From positions 1 to 14,712 of the forward strand of contig JASEHP010000026.1 in assembly GCA_030018605.1 (NCBI GenBank): a DNA stretch of 14,712 nt. The letters run 5' to 3'. Shown here piece after piece: positions 13,414 to 14,712 of the stretch. The position numbers and the translations under genes were made by a program. The stretch is from Thermodesulfovibrionales bacterium. GTDB taxonomy: Bacteria; Nitrospirota; Thermodesulfovibrionia; Thermodesulfovibrionales; UBA1546. Position 1 is the stretch's first letter; every line of letters begins with the position of its first letter. The notes beneath the pieces are model-generated. The model did not search any database, was not told the origin of the DNA, and was given only the letters and a program-made list of their open reading frames with translations.

Positions 13414-14298
13414 TTATTTATCCAGCGGACTCCTCACACCGAGGATGTTCTTGGTAGCGACATGAGTATAAATCATAGTGGTCTGAATGCTTGTGTGCCC
13501 AAGAAGTTCCTGAATAGTCCTCATGTCATACCCGCTTTCAAGAAGATGCGTGGCAAAGCTGTGACGAAGTGTATGAATAGAAGCTTGTTTTGTTATTTCT
13601 GCTTTCATTACTGCGGTCTTAAACGCTCTCTGCAACGCATCGTGATAGACATGATGACGGCGAACCACATTAGTTCTCGGCTCCACAGAAAGAGTCTGGG
13701 ACGGAAATAGCCAGAACCATCCCCATTCTTTGCCGGCATTCGGATACTTCCTATCTAAAGCTCCGGGCAGTTGAACGCCATTTACCCCTGCCTTTCTATC
13801 TTTTTCATGGATAACTCTGATTCCGTTGATATGTTTAACAAGTTCGTCTTTTACAGCTTCAGGCAGTACGGTTCGTCTATCTTTGTCGCCTTTGCCTGAA
13901 CGAATAATAACAAGGCTCTGCTCGAAGTCAACATCCTTTATCCTTAGCTGCAGACACTCCTGCAATCTCAAGCCGCATCCATAAATGAGCCTCGCCATTA
14001 ACTTGTTGACACCAGACATCTCTGAAAATATCTTTTCAATTTCATTTATTGTCAAAACAACAGGCAGCCTCCGATTTTGCCTTGCCCTTACAGCGCTGAT
14101 TTCACCTGCAATATTTTTATCAAACACATGCCTGTAGAGAAAAACAATAGCATTGAGCGCCTGATTCTGAGTTGAAGCGGAAACCTTTTTTTCAACTGCA
14201 AGATAACTAAGAAAATCCTGAATATCCTTACCCTCTAAAGATTGAGGCTGCTTCCCATTAATAAATCCCTGAAACTGGCGGAGCCATAATATATAGGT
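13414..14298 (-). pseudogene. intI: Integron-type tyrosine recombinase, catalytic part (frameshifted)
   Basis: This is the C-terminal and largest part of an integron integrase, which recombines attI and attC sites. The frame is open from the A5 run at 14302-14298 (ACC TAT ATA TTA TGG...) and runs in without a stop; a shorter reading from GTG at 14127 gives 237 residues. It includes the end of the core-binding domain (VSASTQNQALNAIVFLYRHV). The full catalytic set follows: Arg in GLRLQE, HTLRHSFATH, LGHTS and the nucleophile Tyr in YTHV. The IntI-specific insert RKYPNAGKEWGWFWLFPS and HHVYHDALQRA separate it from XerC/D. The N-terminal part lies in the other frame (14235-14648). A single missing A would restore one protein of about 411 residues. 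The gene ends five bases before the M48 protease start. Confidence 0.85.
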
Positions 14299-14648
14299 TT
14301 TTCAGTACTGTATGATCTGTGGCGAAGCCTTAGGGCTTCCCGCGTTTTTCCCTCGATTTTCTTCCAATCATCCGGCATGTCGCTCGAAGTCCCATTTTCA
14401 TTTCTCTGCATCCGGTCAAGAAAATAACCATATAATCGCAACGCCCTATCCGCCTGCTGAACCTGCCAGTCCTCATGCTTTTTGGCTAAGTGATTGAGGA
14501 ATTTAGTATTCTGATCATTCGTCAGTAACTGCGTTTCCGGCTTGTCGAAATAGCGGTAGCAATCTGAAACCCATTTTACATAATAGGGGATATTCTTCTC
14601 AGGAATCCTTTCTTTAGCGCTTAAAAATTGATTAAATACTTGCAACAT
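14235..14648 (-). pseudogene. intI: Integron-type tyrosine recombinase, N-terminal part (frameshifted)
   Basis: This frame encodes the N-terminal DNA-binding region of the same integrase, of the long form common in sediment and planctomycete-type chromosomal integrons. It carries RIPEKNIPYYVKWVSDCYRYF, HEDWQVQQADRALRLYGYFL and LRLRHRSYSTEK. From residue Lys117 (codon at 14300-14298) the frame departs from the family; the residues to the stop at 14235 are out-of-frame noise, while the -1 frame continues with TYILWLRQF as expected. The start at 14648 has no clear Shine-Dalgarno. Either the gene is inactive, or the A5 run is a slippage site, or one A was lost in sequencing or assembly. Confidence 0.8.
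14298..14302 (-). other. A5 slip site / frameshift in intI
   Basis: On the minus strand the codons are GAA AAA CCT in the N-terminal frame. tRNA-Lys on AAA can re-pair one base back (AAA again), after which ACC TAT ATA continues in the catalytic frame. The join is therefore a -1 shift exactly at the homopolymer, and A6 would give TEKTYILWLRQF, the family sequence. Confidence 0.8.
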
Positions 14649-14677
14649 AATTAATTAAGGTAATTGTAAAAGTTTTG

Positions 14678-14697
14678 GCACCATTTTAAAATGGTGC
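14678..14697. promoter_or_regulatory. 20-bp perfect palindrome upstream of the integrase
   Basis: GCACCATTTTAAAATGGTGC is a perfect 20-bp palindrome whose inner edge is 29 bases from the integrase ATG. A TACAAT hexamer (minus strand) lies between it and the start, so the palindrome would cover the -35 region. An operator for a dimeric repressor is plausible. It does not match the LexA boxes I know. It could alternatively be part of the attI region. Confidence 0.45.
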
Positions 14698-14712
14698 AAT
14701 GGATCTAAACAC

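Noticed and set aside
14312..14497. Plus-strand 61-residue ORF opposite the integrase
   Set aside because: The minus strand carries clear integrase sequence; this is an antisense shadow.
13414..14648. XerC/XerD or phage integrase
   Set aside because: The KYPN-EWGW-FP insert and the HH motif are specific to integron integrases.
14690..14712. attI simple site with GTTRRRY core
   Set aside because: No exact GTTRRRY was found on either strand in the 64 bases upstream of intI; the window ends too soon to judge.

Overview
The window reads as a chromosomal segment of a mid-GC, Gram-negative-type bacterium. Gene order, protein style and the many short degenerate intergenic repeats would fit an uncultured Nitrospirota (Thermodesulfovibrionia-like) or deltaproteobacterial relative. 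This taxonomic guess is an inference of low confidence, because no rRNA or other marker is present.

Layout, left to right. (1) 1-217: the 3' end of a hicA-like toxin gene carrying an in-frame TGA, followed by a short segment that resembles half of an integron attC site. (2) 218-3960, minus strand: rimP-nusA-recG, a translation/transcription/recombination operon with a strong hairpin just ahead of rimP. (3) 4121-4267, minus: a self-contained small Ala/Pro-rich lipoprotein gene with its own promoter, very strong Shine-Dalgarno and terminator. Its promoter overlaps, back to back, the promoter of a plus-strand pair, a phosphoglycolate-phosphatase-like HAD hydrolase and a TrmN6-like methyltransferase (4383-5864). 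(4) 5877-8789, minus: an NfeD membrane serine protease, a slipin/stomatin and a TVP38/DedA membrane protein, apparently one membrane-maintenance operon. (5) 8790-9131: a gene-free stretch packed with hairpin repeats. (6) 9132-9671, plus: a macro-domain protein. (7) 9664-13409, minus: an ABC-2-type exporter permease, its ATPase and a Ste24-like M48 membrane protease, with a 145-bp inverted-repeat element between permease and ATPase. (8) 13414-14648, minus: an integron-type tyrosine recombinase split by a -1 frameshift at an A5 run, with a 20-bp perfect palindrome upstream of it.

The most unusual theme is a set of four loci of degenerate tandem repeats with a strict period of 7 or 8 bases but unrelated unit sequences. 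They lie inside recG, across the gph/trmN6 stop-start junction (where they supply the stop and start codons), inside trmN6, and between nfeD and the slipin gene (an 18-bp-armed hairpin). Other points worth checking are a probable AUA (or lost ATG) start for the TVP38 protein, a probably leaderless nfeD mRNA, two paralogous hairpins with paired compensatory changes, and the broken integrase. No tRNA, rRNA, CRISPR array or complete insertion sequence was seen.
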